Source: Diadema setosum
Taxonomy: Eukaryota; Echinodermata; Echinoidea; Diadematoida; Diadematidae
Direction: 5' to 3'
Assembly (NCBI GenBank): GCA_033980235.1
Contig: CM067075.1
Location: 9,330,608 to 9,394,607 of the forward strand
DNA: 64,000 nt
How positions within the stretch are numbered: position 1 is the first letter of the stretch; each line of letters starts with the position of its first letter. The translations under genes and the position numbers were made by a program. A model generated the notes under the pieces. It made no database searches and was not told the DNA's origin. It saw only the letters and a program-made list of their open reading frames with translations. Of the stretch, positions 1 to 12,324 are shown piece after piece.

Positions 1-415
1 AAAACAATAAAAACAATTAGTACAGTGTTCTTTTGCTTTGTTTGTTTGCTGTTTTTTTCCTACTACTCATTTCTCCCACTGTAATTTTCTGTTCCCTGTT
101 TTAACCTCCACCCTTTTCCATCAAGCGGTCGATGGTCGGATACCAGATCCGCCCACACGTGCAACATGTATGCATAAAATGTATTTTATTATTCAGTTTC
201 TTTGTAGCTTATCACCTAATTGAGCACCTATTATTTTCGTTCACTGCACCCAACCCCACGGACAAACACATAATACAGGTACTCACGTTTTGTCAACAAC
301 GAACTTATGCAGCAGCCTTTATTTACAGACCCTTAATCAATACTTGGGAAAAAAGAATTTCATTAATTATGGATATTGAATCTGTATTGACAGGATTATA
401 GCTGTTTATCATTCT

Positions 416-3320
416 GATTACTATACGGTTGAAGAATTCAATGAAAAAATTGATATTGATGATAATGATTTTCATTTTCTGCACAACATTAAACATAATT
501 TCAGTTTTCTTCACTTAAATGCTAGAAGTATGAATAAAAATTTTGATTCTTTTGATTCATTATTGTCTTCGATTAATAATTTTCAATTTTCAGTAATGGG
601 AATAACAGAAACTTGGTTACATAAAAACTCTGCCCCCGTATTTAATATCGATGATTATAAAATTTTACGAAATGATCGCAGATTCAGACGAGGCGGAGGT
701 GTCGCCTTATATATTCATGATTCTCTCACTTTCAAAAACAGAAATGATATATATATTGAAGGAACTGAAAATATATTCGTAGCGCTTACAAGCAATACTT
801 CAAAAAATATGATTATTGGAGTGGTTTATAGACCCCCTAGCAGCTCAATAGATTTGTTTTTAGAAAAATTAGAATTTATTCTTAACAAATTGGCACATGA
901 AAACAAATATATTTATCTTATGGGTATTTATAATATCGATATTTTACCCTCTAAATTAGATGATAATAGTTTAAAGTTATTGAATACACTCTCTATGTAT
1001 AGTTTACATCCTCACATTAATAAAGCAACCAGAATAGTTAATAATTCTGAAACTTTAATAGATAATGTATTTTCCAATGACAGTGAGTCAGAAAATTTTA
1101 ATGGTATTTTATATTTTGATGTATCTGACCATCTCCCTATTTTTGTTATTTCTCAGAATAGGGTTGATAGTATCAGGAATAAATATAAATGTGAATATAT
1201 TAGAAGAGAGACACAACAAAATATTGATAGATTAATTGCTGATTTGGCAGTTGAGTTTTGGGATGATGTTCTCGGTGAATCCGATGTCAACAGCTCGTAT
1301 GAATTATTTATAAATAAGTTTCTCTTTTTATATTACAGGAATATACCCCTTGTACGAAAGAGAAAAAATAGGAGAAAGCCCCGCAGACCATGGATTACCA
1401 AGGGTATTTTGTTATCGATAAAAACACGCAATAATACAGGAAAGCGTTACACACGCGATTAGATGTTGATTTCAATAGATATAAAAAGTACAGAAATATA
1501 TTAACAACTAATATACGATTGTCACGTAAATTTCATTATCAAAAAAATATTGAATCTAAAGGATCCAATACAAACTCAATTTGGAAGATACTTAACGATC
1601 TTTTGGGAAATAAAAAAGTCACTTGTTCTAAAATTATTGAAAATGGATATGAAATTACGAACCCTAATGATATTGCTAATACTTTTAATGAATATTTTAT
1701 TGATATAGGATCAAATTTAGCATCTTCCATAAATGAAACCGATACTAATTTTATGCAGTATTTTTCTGAATCATTTGATATTTCTCTTTTTTTTCTCACC
1801 AACTTCATTCCATGAAATAATTGGTATTGTTAAAGATCTTAAATCCAGTAAGTCCTCGGTTTATGATGGTTTAAGTGTTTATCTCCGTAAACAGATTATT
1901 CATTTTATCGCACCCTCACTAGTACACATATTCAACATATCTCTCAGTTCTGGCCGCTGCCCAAACTCACTGAAAATCGCAAAAGTGATTCCCATCCATA
2001 AAAAGACGACCACACACAACTAAAAAATTACCGCCCAATATCCCTTCTCCCAAGCATATCAAAATTTCTAGAGAAAATTGTTTTTTTTTTAATGAAAATG
2101 AAATTCTTATTCCGAATCAATTCGGATTTAGGAAAAATCACTCTACAGATTACGCTATTACTCAACTTTGTGATAAAATAATTGAAGCTTTAATTAATAA
2201 GGAACATATTGTTAGAGTTTTTATGGACCTGAGTAAGGCATTTGATACTATTGATCACAAAATTCTTATTCGCAAATTAAAACATTATGGAATTCGAGGA
2301 AAACCTCTGCTATGGTTCACTGATTATTTATCTAACCGTGAGCAATATGTTGATTTTGATTCATGTTCCTCCAGGAGATTAAAAATCAAATGTGGAGTAC
2401 CACAAGGGTCTATTTTAGGCCCTCTGTTATTTCTTATCTATGATAATGATATAATTAATGTTTCACCAATATTAACTTACATTTTGTTTGCAGATGATAC
2501 AAATATATCTTATTCACATAAAGATCCACATATACTTAACCGCACACTTAATTTCGAATTATGTAAAGTTTCTTCTTGGTTTAAATGCAATAAATTATCT
2601 TTAAATATTGATAAAACTAGTTTTATATATTTTAAAAATGTTTATTCTTCTGATATTGAATGTAATCTATATATTGATAGGTTACCCCTTGTAGAAAAAA
2701 AGTCTACTAAATTTCTTGGTGTAACTATTGATGCTAATCTTATCTGGAATGAACATGTAAATAATATAAGTAGTATTGTATCGAGAAACATAGGTATATT
2801 GTTCAAACTGAAAGATCTTTTGATAGAAAAGTCTCTTTTTATTTTATATAATGCACTGATTTTACCATACATCACATATTGCAATATGGTATGGGCAAAT
2901 TCTAACAAGACAAAAATTCAATCAGTTCATCTTCTCCAAAAAAGAGCACTCCGCATTTGCACCAAATCACATTATCTTGCAAACTCTGAACCATTATTCT
3001 CTAAATTGAAAACTCTGAAAATCAACGATATTCATACACAATGCGCAATATTCATGTATAAATACAAATCCAGCTCCCTCCCTTCCTCGTTCCACAACCT
3101 ATTCATTGTGAACTCCAACGTCCACGCTTACCCAACTCGACATTCCAAAGATTATCACCTCCACAATCCCAAGTTAATGATAGCTCATAAGTCAATTAGA
3201 CACCATGGACCTGACGTTTGGAATAATCTCCCTTAGCAAATCAAGACAACCACTAAATTATATTCTTTCAAGGCACTTATGAAACAATATTTTTTTTTAT
3301 CGAAATATGATGATGTATGA
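416..3320 (+). pseudogene. CR1/L2-like non-LTR retrotransposon ORF2 (endonuclease + reverse transcriptase), broken
   Basis: An open frame upstream of the first ATG at 530 reads FSFLHLNARS, the usual start of a LINE AP-type endonuclease. The endonuclease region (to about 1180) has GVVYRPP and the C-terminal SDHLPI motif, but the expected GD(F/Y)N catalytic step reads GIYN, so the acidic residue is lost. Linker pieces at 1519-2023 lie in shifted frames. The RT domain (2223-3236) has DLSKAFDTIDHKIL, GVPQGSILGPLLF and FADDTN. A TAG at 3234-3236 interrupts NNLP; the frame then runs on to TGA at 3318-3320. Several frameshifts and the endonuclease change make it inactive. Clade assignment rests on these motifs; relatives of CR1, L2, Crack or Daphne are all possible. 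Confidence 0.9.
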
Positions 3321-4490
3321 GTGATAAGAAGTTTTGGGGTTTTATGTTCACTCATAAACAGTTTATATTGATGTAGTATTAGTTTTAGTAATTTGCTGCA
3401 CATCAAAATTGTTGATATTGTATACAGAAGTATGTAGCAAAAATACATGTGACACAAAGATACACCAGAAGCAACTCAATCAGGAATATATACCCAAACA
3501 TTAAATTAACAAAATTGTATTTCATCGCATGCACAGCTCAGCACAGCACAGCACAGCACAGCACTCACCTCAGCACAGTATTATACTAAAGAATGCCTAT
3601 TGATAACAAACAAACGATAACTATTTTGAATTTTCCTTTTATTTTTGACTTAATAAATTACTACGATATTTTGGATTTGACTATTGATTTTATTTTGTAG
3701 ACACGTCCGTCATACAGATATGTAAATCGATTTTAAGTCTCGAATTTTACCCCGAGGCCTCGATCCATGTCAAGCTGCTGCTTATGATCGCGTTCTCCTG
3801 CTTTTCTGTTATTGCAATAACCACAATTTTTTAATTTCAAAAATCAATTTTTCAAATCCCCCTCTGTTATATTTTTAATCTGAAATTCGTTTATTGGAAC
3901 ATGATATACTCTGAATGAATAATTAATTATTATTTACATAATCTACAGCTGTTGATTCAACGATTCGCCTCTGAACACTTTTCTTTCTTTTTTGTGAATG
4001 ATATGCTACACGTCTTATACATCGAATACTGTCATGTTCATAGTGTGTGTATATATATATGTACTTTGAATTAATTTGTAAGACAGTATGCTTGCTTTTG
4101 TGTCGTGTAATGTTAATTTCTAAATACGTGTATTCTTTTGTTATGTGTGATTTGGAAAAAGGCAGAAATCAAATCAAATCAAATCAAAATCAAAATCAAA
4201 TCAAATCAAATCAATCATGCCGAGGTTAGATTGAGTCAGAGCTTCAGAGTTTGGTTTCCCAACTTTGAAAGTAATCTCGCTTGGCAACGTTCAGTTTTCT
4301 ATATAGACAACTATAAATGGATATACCTTCCAGTTCTTTGTTGAAATAAAAAATAATCAAAGAGACCTTGAGCGTTGACAATGATTTGGAAAATCTTGAC
4401 AAATTCTAAAATACGTCTCCTAAGCGAATTGTTTCTGATTTAATTTCTAATTCCAAAGTCACACAGAGTGTTGTTGTCCGTTATTCCCAT
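3321..4490. other. Gene-free stretch, probably LINE 3' UTR in part
   Basis: No convincing coding region. It holds a short CAGCA tandem repeat (3533-3566) and AT-rich sequence leading into the ATCAA-rich repeat at about 4168-4213, which resembles the short tandem tails that end CR1/L2-type LINEs. The 3' UTR of the preceding element may therefore extend to 4213. Confidence 0.5.
4168..4213 (+). repeat. (ATCAA)n / (ATCAAA)n tandem tail
   Basis: Tandem AATCA/AAATCA units directly after AAAAAGGCAG. This is the expected form of a LINE 3' terminus and is on the same strand as the element at 416-3320. Confidence 0.7.
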
Positions 4491-4512
4491 TGTCTGATGG
4501 AGGCAGTGATAG

Positions 4513-4680
4513 GGGACAGTGGCGGTTTACAGGGGGGGGGGGGCACCGGTGCGTCCCCGCTTTTTTTTTTTGGTCAAAACAAAAGAAACAAAAAGAAAAA
4601 CGGGGGATGGGGTGCCTGCGCCCCTCCGTTCATTTTGTAAAGGTGCCTCCCCTTCACGGGATTCCTGGATCCGCCCCTTG
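4513..4680. mobile_element. MITE-like repeat with GTGGCGG termini
   Basis: The left end reads GTGGCGGTTTACAGG followed by a G run. The reverse complement of the right end reads GGGGCGGATCCAGG. Both match the widespread hAT-type MITE end GTGGCGGATCCAGG. The interior is G and T homopolymers and A-rich sequence with no coding capacity. I could not define a target site duplication. Confidence 0.5.
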
Positions 4681-4899
4681 GGAGATGGAATACTTAGATG
4701 GCTGTTATTCAGCTAATCACTTTCCTTCCACAATGATCGAGCTTACCGAATTAAAGCATCTAAAATGTAAATGATAGAAATATTATTATCTACAAAGGTA
4801 TATTCAAAGTTCGAACCAAATATTGTATTTTCATGCATCATTATTAGTGGTGATCTAATTTCAGTTTAAAAGAAGGAAAGCATAAGGGATATCACCTAC

Positions 4900-5829
4900 C
4901 TCCGGCGCAACGTTAAACAATTTCCTCGAAATGTTCCTCTTAAGTATTCCGCTTCGTTTAAGCTTTTCAAATTCCCTTCGGGAAACATATGTCACGTTGA
5001 CGAACTTTGCGGCAGAATCCATCACAATGTGTGGTGTCAGATTGCTCCCTGCGTCTCCAGCTATAGCAGGGTTTTTTAACATTTGCGGTTGAGTGGAAAA
5101 TGGCTGCGGTCTGCGCTTTGTTTCCGAACCCATCATCTTCGGATTCAATTCTGTTCGGAAAACCCTTTTGATTTGGTTGCTGTTGGTGTCGTTTATGTGC
5201 GTAGGAGTATCGGGGTCATTATCATCATTGCACGATACTTTTACTCCCGACTCGTCGCTGATGGCGCCAATGTTCATTACATTTTCCCAAAACGACGAGG
5301 GAAAGAGGACTGAGGAAGATTCGGGTATTGTCTGATCCGAGTACTCCGAGTCGTCGCCTGTTTGCATCCATCTCTCTACAGAAGTTGCGTCCATCCATTC
5401 GGATTCCTGAAATTCGTCGCGAGAACTCGGATAAAATGAAAACAAATCCTCAGGAGCCGACTCGTCGGTAAGAGCCGGATAATCGTGGCGGCGCCATGTA
5501 GTAAGGTCTTGTCGTGCCAGCTGCTCAAAACGACGAATTCCCCCTCCTCGACGAGTTGCAGCAACGTCATTGCCACTCGGAAAATTATATGTTTCTTTGT
5601 CACTTCTGTAGGAACCAATCCCAATATCGCTGCTAACCACTGAGTCTAAATCCGAAGTGTCCAAAGACGGGGCTTGCCCGGATATGAGTCTAAGGGTCCT
5701 AGTGTGTGCACGCCTTCCAACGAATAGACCTGGTTCTAATGGGGCTGGACTATTTATGGTAATAGTAAGTCGGCTTGTGAGAAGGATGAAAGCAGTCGCT
5801 AGCACGAACACGGCAAACCCCACTTTTAC
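4900..5829 (-). CDS. Internal coding exon of an unidentified type II or signal-anchored membrane protein
   Basis: On the minus strand a single 930-bp frame (310 codons) is bounded by a good acceptor (TTTTTTGCAG before 5829) and a donor (GAG/GTAGGT, intron from 4899). Both boundaries are phase 0. No ATG starts the frame, so an upstream exon must supply the start. The first residues include a hydrophobic stretch, VGFAVFVLATAFILLTS, consistent with a signal anchor. A long acidic, Ser-rich low-complexity region follows. The last 45 residues (KFVNVTYVSRREFEKLKRSG, then KRNISRKLF) look folded and basic. N-glycosylation sequons (NDT, NLT, NVT, NIS) fit a lumenal location. A Golgi glycosyltransferase, sulfotransferase or secretory kinase stem region is plausible, but I do not recognise a family. 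Later exons must lie to the left of position 4860, outside what I can identify. Confidence 0.6.
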
Positions 5830-5835
5830 CTGCAA

Positions 5836-7940
5836 AAAAGATGTGTGAGATAATAGGCCTGCTGGATTACATCTTCGAACTTTTCAAAATTTTGTAAAGC
5901 TTGTTTGTTGTACAAGGGATGCCTTCGTCAAACATGAACACATGTGACGATAAAATGACATATTATAGCTCAGCGATACAGCAATGACGACCTAAACTTA
6001 TAATTTTTAGTAACATCGGTCTATTTCTAAGATGGTTTGTTTAAGATCTTAAGAAATTCAATGCTCCTTGAAATGCATAGAATAACAATGAAAAAGAATT
6101 AAAAGGAAGAACCAGCAAGAGACCGCCATAATATTTAGTCAAGCTTGGAATGTTGTATTATGGTATTGTGTAGCCTGTACCGGAAAAAGAAACCATGCAA
6201 TTCAGCATTCAAATCTTAGCACATAAGTACCCCCACATAGTCACTACAATACGCATGTGCTTTAAATCAACCTGTTTTACTTACCCTCACATAACACTTA
6301 CAGTATCATTTAACCGATACATTCCTATACTGACCTTGATGCTTAAAGCAGTCGCACAACATGTGCATTGCTGCATGCCCTTGTATTGTGTAACATCTAC
6401 TATAAACACACCAGTCGTTATTGCATATGTGACACACAGTGCTCGACTCAGCAGGAACACGGATAACCGCGGATATCATAGCATGTCTGCTCTAAACTCT
6501 CTATATAGGAACCTTTTGACCTCAGCTAGAATGTGAAAGTTTCGGTTATTACCCTTGTGAACCCTATAGGCCCTATATTATCACGGGATACAGTTAAGAA
6601 CTACATAATAAATATACAGATTGGGACTGGGCTGGGGGCCCTGACACAAATGAAAACATGTCAAGAAATTCAGAGTTTTTAGGAGCTTTACCTTTCGCAC
6701 GTCCATTATCACCGATAGCACGAAAAGTCTGCCCAGAGTTCTTGAATTCTGCGACCGAATTATTCTGTAAATATACACAAGGACGAAGTATCAGTACCGG
6801 CCGCACAGAAACGCTGTTAGTGAGAGGTTTTATTTATTAGCGCAGGGAGGTGAGAGAAAACTACTGCTCTCCTTTGAAGTCATGCGCGGCACCGCCGAGA
6901 AGTTATGCGTTCAACTACAGGTGTTACCTATGTGGTTTGACAAAAGAGAGCATCAATGATCGGGACTAGCGCTCTCACATCTAGAAATACTTGTCCATAC
7001 TGCAATTCGCTCTCTTTCAGCATAACTTGCATGTTCCCTCGCCATGTTTTTTGTTTGTCACTTTAAAATCACAGAAGCATGCAAGTTATGCTGAGTCGAG
7101 GGGAAGGTGCATTCCAATGTCTTTTGTGAAACATTTCAGTACTTTAGCAATGATTGACAGATGATGTCATCAAAAGAATATTGGTTTGGAAGGATTTTTT
7201 TGTGGGCGTTCCCAAGTAGTCTGAATGAAAATAAAAGAAAGAAATCGTTAAAAATATATGGAATGTTTCTAGATATTCGTTTCACCGCAAAAGTGATGTT
7301 GAGGGTATCATAAATCAACACAAATCAACATGCATTTGGATTTCATGCAGGGCCCCTTTAAAAAGCAAGTTAACGCACACGAAATTTTGAAAAAGCACAA
7401 AATAGTTCCACCTGTGGCACTGATAACCTTCAATAGGCAGAGTTGATGGGTGAACCTGCTCGTGTTACTACTTAAAATGTCATTATAACGTCAAAGGTCG
7501 ATGTCATCTGTTGTCCAAACGAACAATTGATCTTTCAGTCGAAATGCCGTACAGAAGTTATTGTTTTCTTTCCGCGCTTTACGATGCGTCTAGTTGGATA
7601 ACATCGTCTTTCATTCCCAGTAATTAGCCCCTTAAAAAAAAAAAAAAAGCTCCTTGTCCAAACATGCACAGCGCACAAAATTGGCGCAAGGCAACCGTGC
7701 GGAGTGTGATAGTATGAAAATCCTGCACGGGACGGTGAAAGTGCGTTGGGGAGATGTTGGGCACTCGAGGGTATTTACGATGGGTTAAAAGGGATGCACG
7801 ACATTGATGTGAATAAAAGCGATTGTTCAAGGTCGTACAGCGCGCATACATATGATAATTATGCTATATAGTAAGCCTACAGGAAAATGCGTCGTAAAGT
7901 TGTTTGAGTAGGTGTATAATATGTGTGTGCTTCACATCCG
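5836..7940. other. No gene seen; short inverted repeat at 7018-7094
   Basis: Short frames here lack codon bias, motifs or splice context. A 17-bp inverted repeat (CAGCATAACTTGCATG arms near 7018-7034 and 7078-7094) could form a small hairpin. An A-rich run lies at about 7633-7648. Confidence 0.4.
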
Positions 7941-7942
7941 TA

Positions 7943-7966
7943 TTGAAATTGAAATTGAAATTGAAA
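7943..7966 (+). repeat. (TTGAAA)n microsatellite
   Basis: Four tandem TTGAAA-type units, possibly the tail of a decayed LINE. No LINE coding sequence is recognisable directly upstream. Confidence 0.5.
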
Positions 7967-8559
7967 AAATTGATAATAAGATGAGATATACACATTATCG
8001 TCTCTGATTGAACCAGTTTCCTGATAATGAATGTTCATGTGTACATTGCAGTTGTTTGTTAGCTGTTTGTTTGTTTGTTTTTGATATATTGTGTATTAAA
8101 GCTGACTTACCATCCACCTCCCCCCCCCCGAAAAAATAGAGCTGATTTAAGCAAACTGGTCTGCTATCTCACAGAAAGACGTAAACGGGGCACATGCGTG
8201 TACAGAAGGGGTTACGATGATGCTTTCTCATGCCGAAAAGCATACTTATGTATGCGCCTTTCATTCAGATTACGCAATGTTTACAAAATTTCTTACTACC
8301 CACATGGTTTGTTTGCCAAAATTCAAATGCATCACTTTCTTTTCTGCCAAACAAACAGGTTTAGGGACTTAGTGGAACAGGCTGTGTTCAGTGACTTTGA
8401 TGTCCGAAAGGGAAGTTCGTTGGTGGAGAGTCCAATTCTCCCGCTTTTGACGGGAGAGTTCCCACTCTGAAGCCATTTTCTTTTAGTCCTCTTGCTCTCC
8501 TGGCTAATGAGGGACAATAATTCCCGCTCGGGATGTGTGTCTCCCAGTAGTTCTTAGTA

Positions 8560-8795
8560 GAAAATGTCCGAGGCAAACATGTCCGAGGTGGTAATGCAAG
8601 AGGTAAACATTTCGGGAGAAGAAAACTAAACGTCCGAGATAATAATTATAATAAGAAGCGTCAAAGATAATACAGGTAAAAATGTCAGCGGTAATATTGA
8701 AAGAGTTAGAAATGTCAGAGATCAAACTGTTAGAGGTAAAATAATTATTGATATATTAGAGGTGAAAATGTCAGAGACAGACACAAAAATGTCAC
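8560..8795 (+). repeat. Degenerate 15-bp repeat array (ATGTCAGAGGTAAAA family)
   Basis: Repeated variants such as ATGTCCGAGGCAAAC, ATGTCCGAGGTGG and ATGTCAGAGATCA occur on a loose 15-bp register. They are diverged copies of the array at 30658-30968, about 22 kb away. No inverted partner is seen close to this copy. Confidence 0.65.
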
Positions 8796-8963
8796 ATCAG
8801 CAAATTCACTAGGAAATCAACAAATGAAACAACGTTTGGATCGAGATTATGTTGATTAAATGATATTTCATGGGTGCTTTGTCATATGCAGATTAATTCC
8901 CCAAAATAACAAGTAAATTATCATCATTAGCGCCAATCAGACATTCACTGATGTCAGGTTATA

Positions 8964-9125
8964 CAATCAAACCTGTCTTAGCGGCCACTTTTCTATAGCG
9001 GTCACCTGCTTGTAGCGGCCACTGAATTTGCTGTATCATGGACCCTTTGTATAGCGGCTACCTCGCCGCTAGCGGCCACTCATTTTGTATCCCGTGGTGA
9101 ATATCTGCCTGTGTATAGCGGCCGC
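8964..9125 (+). mobile_element. Partial MITE with repeated TAGCGGCCAC motif
   Basis: After a TA dinucleotide the sequence reads CAATCAAACCTGTCTTAGCG, then several spaced copies of (T)AGCGGCCAC or AGCGGTCAC. The end resembles Tc1/mariner-pogo type termini. The matching opposite end (GTGGCCGCTATAGACAGATT) is found at 11150-11178. Either one element was split by about 2 kb of later sequence, or these are two fragments of the same family. Confidence 0.5.
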
Positions 9126-9853
9126 AAAAATTTAGCTGGACCGTTAAATCAGCCATGAATACGATTTCTTTTACGTTCATTGAGTGAATTCTACCGAGTC
9201 CTAACTTAGTCACAATCGTACAGAAATGACTGACAAAATTAATGCAGCTCTTTGCCACGAAAAGCCGTCTTACCAAGATTTCGACTCGATTAGATCTAGG
9301 CTTCAGGTATGCCGCCCTGAATAGATGCTACAAAGGCAAAGACAACTCTTACAAACATCTTAGAATTTTACGCCGACAAATTAGTGTTTAAGTCCCTTTG
9401 AATAAGGACAATGAATTATTATGGTACTTGTTAGGATATTGTTTGTTATTTATACGTAAGCTTCGCACATTATAATATCCATGGAACACAGCACTTTTGA
9501 ACCCCGTTCATGCAAACCTGTCCGAACCAGAGAAGTTCCTCGGGCCCAAAATGTTTTTTTTTTTTTCATTTCTTTTTTACAATCAGAAAAAAAAAAACAG
9601 AAGCAGGTAAAGAAAAAAAAATAATTGGGTGAATTGTACAGAAATCCCCATAATAGCGACACATGCAAACTAAACTTAGAATTTGTCGTTTTTTGTTTGT
9701 TTGTTTGGTTGGTTGTTTCTATTTCTGCATTTTTCATCATTTCGATTCAAAATGATATCATGAATAATATTTTTTTTAATTTTCAATACAAGATAACATC
9801 ATCAATGATATTTTTTAACATTGCGGACGAAAGAAAATACAGTGCAAACACAG

Positions 9854-10264
9854 GGCCGGCGGAACGTTTTTAAAAGCGTGGGGGCCCACTTCCGGGTTTC
9901 ATGAGCTAACAAGCAAAAAAAAAAAAAAAAAAAAAAAATGAAAAGTCCTCACATCCTCTCTCCCATTCCATTTCCGGGTCTCTTCAGCTGACAAGCGCTC
10001 GGATGTCCTCCCTCCATTTCCGGGTTTTTTCAGCTGACATGAAAAAAAAAAGGGGGGGGGGGTTTCAGTGGAAAAACATAACCTTACCGCGCTCACACTT
10101 CCAGATCTCTATCTAGGCCTATTTCCAGTGAGTGCCGCTTACGTACTTCCGGGTTAAAAAAAAAGTGTGGTGGCCCAAAGTGATGACACCTTATGTATTT
10201 CTTTGTATGGTGCACAAAAAGTGTGGGGGGCCGAGCCCCCACGGCCCCCACGGCTCCGCCGGCC
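9854..10264. mobile_element. MITE with GGCCGGCGGA terminal inverted repeats
   Basis: The left end GGCCGGCGGAACG pairs with the right end CGGCTCCGCCGGCC. The interior has three copies of an ACTTCCGGGTTT / TTTCCGGGT block, A and G homopolymers, and G/C-rich sub-terminal repeats (CGTGGGGGCC). A copy of the left end recurs at 40893-40960. No coding capacity. Confidence 0.7.
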
Positions 10265-10559
10265 ATAAAACATAACTTACAAATCTATTATCAACGATGA
10301 TAAACGACGCCATATAAAAGGGAATGTTTATAAGTTGAAGAATGCATCAGACCACATATCGTAAGCGTGTACTTGAAATGACAGTGGCCTGAGGAAGTGG
10401 TAGTGGAAAAAAAAAGAATCGAAAAAGAGTGGGAGTGTTAAGTCTGATATTGTGCAAGGTGCATCCTGCTAAGTGCGGAAGTGCATGGACCTCAAAATGA
10501 TAACTACGAATAAAAAAAGGATTCAGAAATAATTGGATTAAGACCATAATGCAAAGGAG

Positions 10560-11090
10560 ATAAATTTGAAGCAAGTCAGACACAGTATCAGTTCAACTGG
10601 CATATCTAGACAATAGATATTTTTTAATGGTTGCTTTAAAGGAATAAAATGCTGTTCGTGATTTAAGTGTGACTTATAATGAGTTGCATACGTCAGGACC
10701 ATGATGTCTATATTTGATTTATGTGCTAACAGAGATCTAGGATTATTGAGATGAAAGTCGGATGATTGTCCTGTGGGGTAAGAATGGATATCAGTATTGC
10801 AGGCATAAAATGACTCAGATAAAGATGGAAGTAAGTTTGTGACATACTTAAACATAAAAATAGCTGTTAGGAATGTATATTCTAATTGCCTCTCTTTTGT
10901 AATAACGAGAGTGCTTCGATCTTGGTTTTGCAGCAAAGGTTCCCCCAAACAATGTTGCAATAATTGAAATGCGGAAGAATAAAAGCATTATATAACACCC
11001 TCTTTACAGATAACAGATCTTTCAATTCTTTCAGTTCAAATATTCTTTTTTGAAGAATAACATGTGGCACTTTCTGCTATCAAAAATGCA
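10560..11090 (-). pseudogene. C-terminal fragment of a CR1/L2-like LINE reverse transcriptase
   Basis: Two overlapping frames on the minus strand carry the conserved C-terminal part of CR1/L2 ORF2: LYNAFILPHFNYCNIVWGN, then LLQKR, then a later block with FMFKYVTNLLPS and SYPTGQSSDFHLNNPR. The frames are out of register and the upstream RT core is absent. It is a 5'-truncated, decayed copy. Confidence 0.8.
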
Positions 11091-11109
11091 AGTATTGAAA
11101 TTCAGAATG

Positions 11110-11175
11110 GCACCAACCTGTCTGTAGCGGCCACTTTTGTGGTTTCCCTTGGGTGGCCGCTATAGACAGATTTGA

Positions 11176-11178
<3 letters not shown>
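11110..11178 (-). mobile_element. Terminal fragment of the TAGCGGCCAC MITE family
   Basis: CTGTCTGTAGCGGCCAC and GTGGCCGCTATAGACAG flank a short GC-rich centre, forming a small palindrome. The right end TTTGACTGTA matches the reverse complement of the element end at 8964. The (TA)n array starts immediately to its right. Confidence 0.5.
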
Positions 11179-11214
<36 letters not shown>

Positions 11215-11231
11215 ATACTAATATAAATATG

Positions 11232-11277
<46 letters not shown>

Positions 11278-11302
11278 ATACTAATATAAATATGTATGTA
11301 TG

Positions 11303-11360
<58 letters not shown>

Positions 11361-11372
11361 ATACATATATAA

Positions 11373-11410
<38 letters not shown>
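11178..11410. repeat. (TA)n microsatellite with a higher-order repeat
   Basis: Long TA runs are interrupted three times by the same block, TTGTATAC followed by TAATATAAATATG or close variants. This is a TA array amplified as a larger unit. Coding frames across it are artefacts. Confidence 0.9.
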
Positions 11411-11413
<3 letters not shown>

Positions 11414-11580
11414 TAACAAAACTGGAACAAAGTTCATGCTGTATCACCAACGGTTTATTTCTGCACACAAATTTTCGAGTATCAACACTTGAGAAAGGGC
11501 GGCGAGACGCTCGAAAATTTGTGTGCAGAAATAAACCGTTGGTGATACAGCATGAACTTTGTTCCAGTTTTGTTACTTAT
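11409..11580. mobile_element. 71-bp perfect inverted repeat (foldback), possible Penelope-like terminus
   Basis: Arms at 11409-11479 and 11510-11580 are exact reverse complements over 71 bases, with a 30-base loop. By base comparison I found no mismatch. The loop and right arm read TTGAGAAAGGGCGGCGAGAC then GCTCGAAAA, a GA-rich block like those near the 3' ends of Penelope-like elements. Those elements often carry inverted truncated ends and favour (TA)n sites. Both flanks are (TA)n. The family call is inference; the perfect palindrome is seen directly. Confidence 0.75.
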
Positions 11581-11632
11581 CTTTTTATCTTGCCAACAAG
11601 TGGACTACCTAATCAACATATATATATATATA

Positions 11633-12324
11633 TGTGACAGTGCACCTCAAAACAAACAAAAAGTCGCCAGACATGAATTTTCAGTTAAGACCATATTCTG
11701 AAAGAGCAGACTTTAAGCTTTAAAATGACGTGTAACTCAAATCAAATGGCCTCTCCTAACCTATCTAAATATTAGAAAGAAAGCACAAACTCAGGAAAAG
11801 TGTGAACTGAGAAAAGAGGCTCTGAAGTACAGTGTCTACTCAAGCGCTTAATCTTTGCCAAACCGTGCTGGCTGTGCGATGAATGGGACAAAAAACTGGA
11901 AGTAAACCTCGAGAGTAACAACAATGAGGAGATTATCAGATTAAACTGGAATTAAGCATGCCTCATTAACACATTCTGTCCATAATTAATGCCAACTTTC
12001 AAAGCAGTAGCACTATCCTTTCAAAAGTTATTAGAGATGAAAGTGAAGAGTGTGGACAAGGTTTTTCAGAAATGAAAAACGGATTTTGAAGACACACCTA
12101 ATCACACTATTCTACCAAAAAATGTTGGAGATAAACTGCTAAAAAAACACACTTTCCTACCCGTTTTATGATACCAAATTTTTGCATAATGTAAAAGAAA
12201 ACCCGCTCTTTCAGAAAATATGAAAAAGTCAAGTTCGGCTGGGTTGACCCATTTCACTTATTTTTAGTCCTCACGCAAAATCATTGTGTGCGACTTTATG
12301 TTCGTTTTGAGGTGCACGGTCACA
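11633..12324. mobile_element. About 690-bp MITE in a (TA)n tract with long TIRs
   Basis: The left end TGTGACAGTGCACCTCAAAA and the right end, whose reverse complement is TGTGACCGTGCACCTCAAAA, continue to match for about 36 bases with few mismatches. TA runs flank both sides, hiding any target site duplication. The interior is AT-rich with no coding frame. A hAT-like or mariner-like origin cannot be decided here. Confidence 0.7.

Noticed and set aside
8075..8470. 131-codon frame
   Set aside because: It starts next to a C run, has no motif or signal, and crosses unassigned sequence. Chance is the simplest explanation.
11102..11468. Tyr/Ile repeat open frames on both strands
   Set aside because: They are translations of (TA)n and (TATG)n microsatellite sequence.
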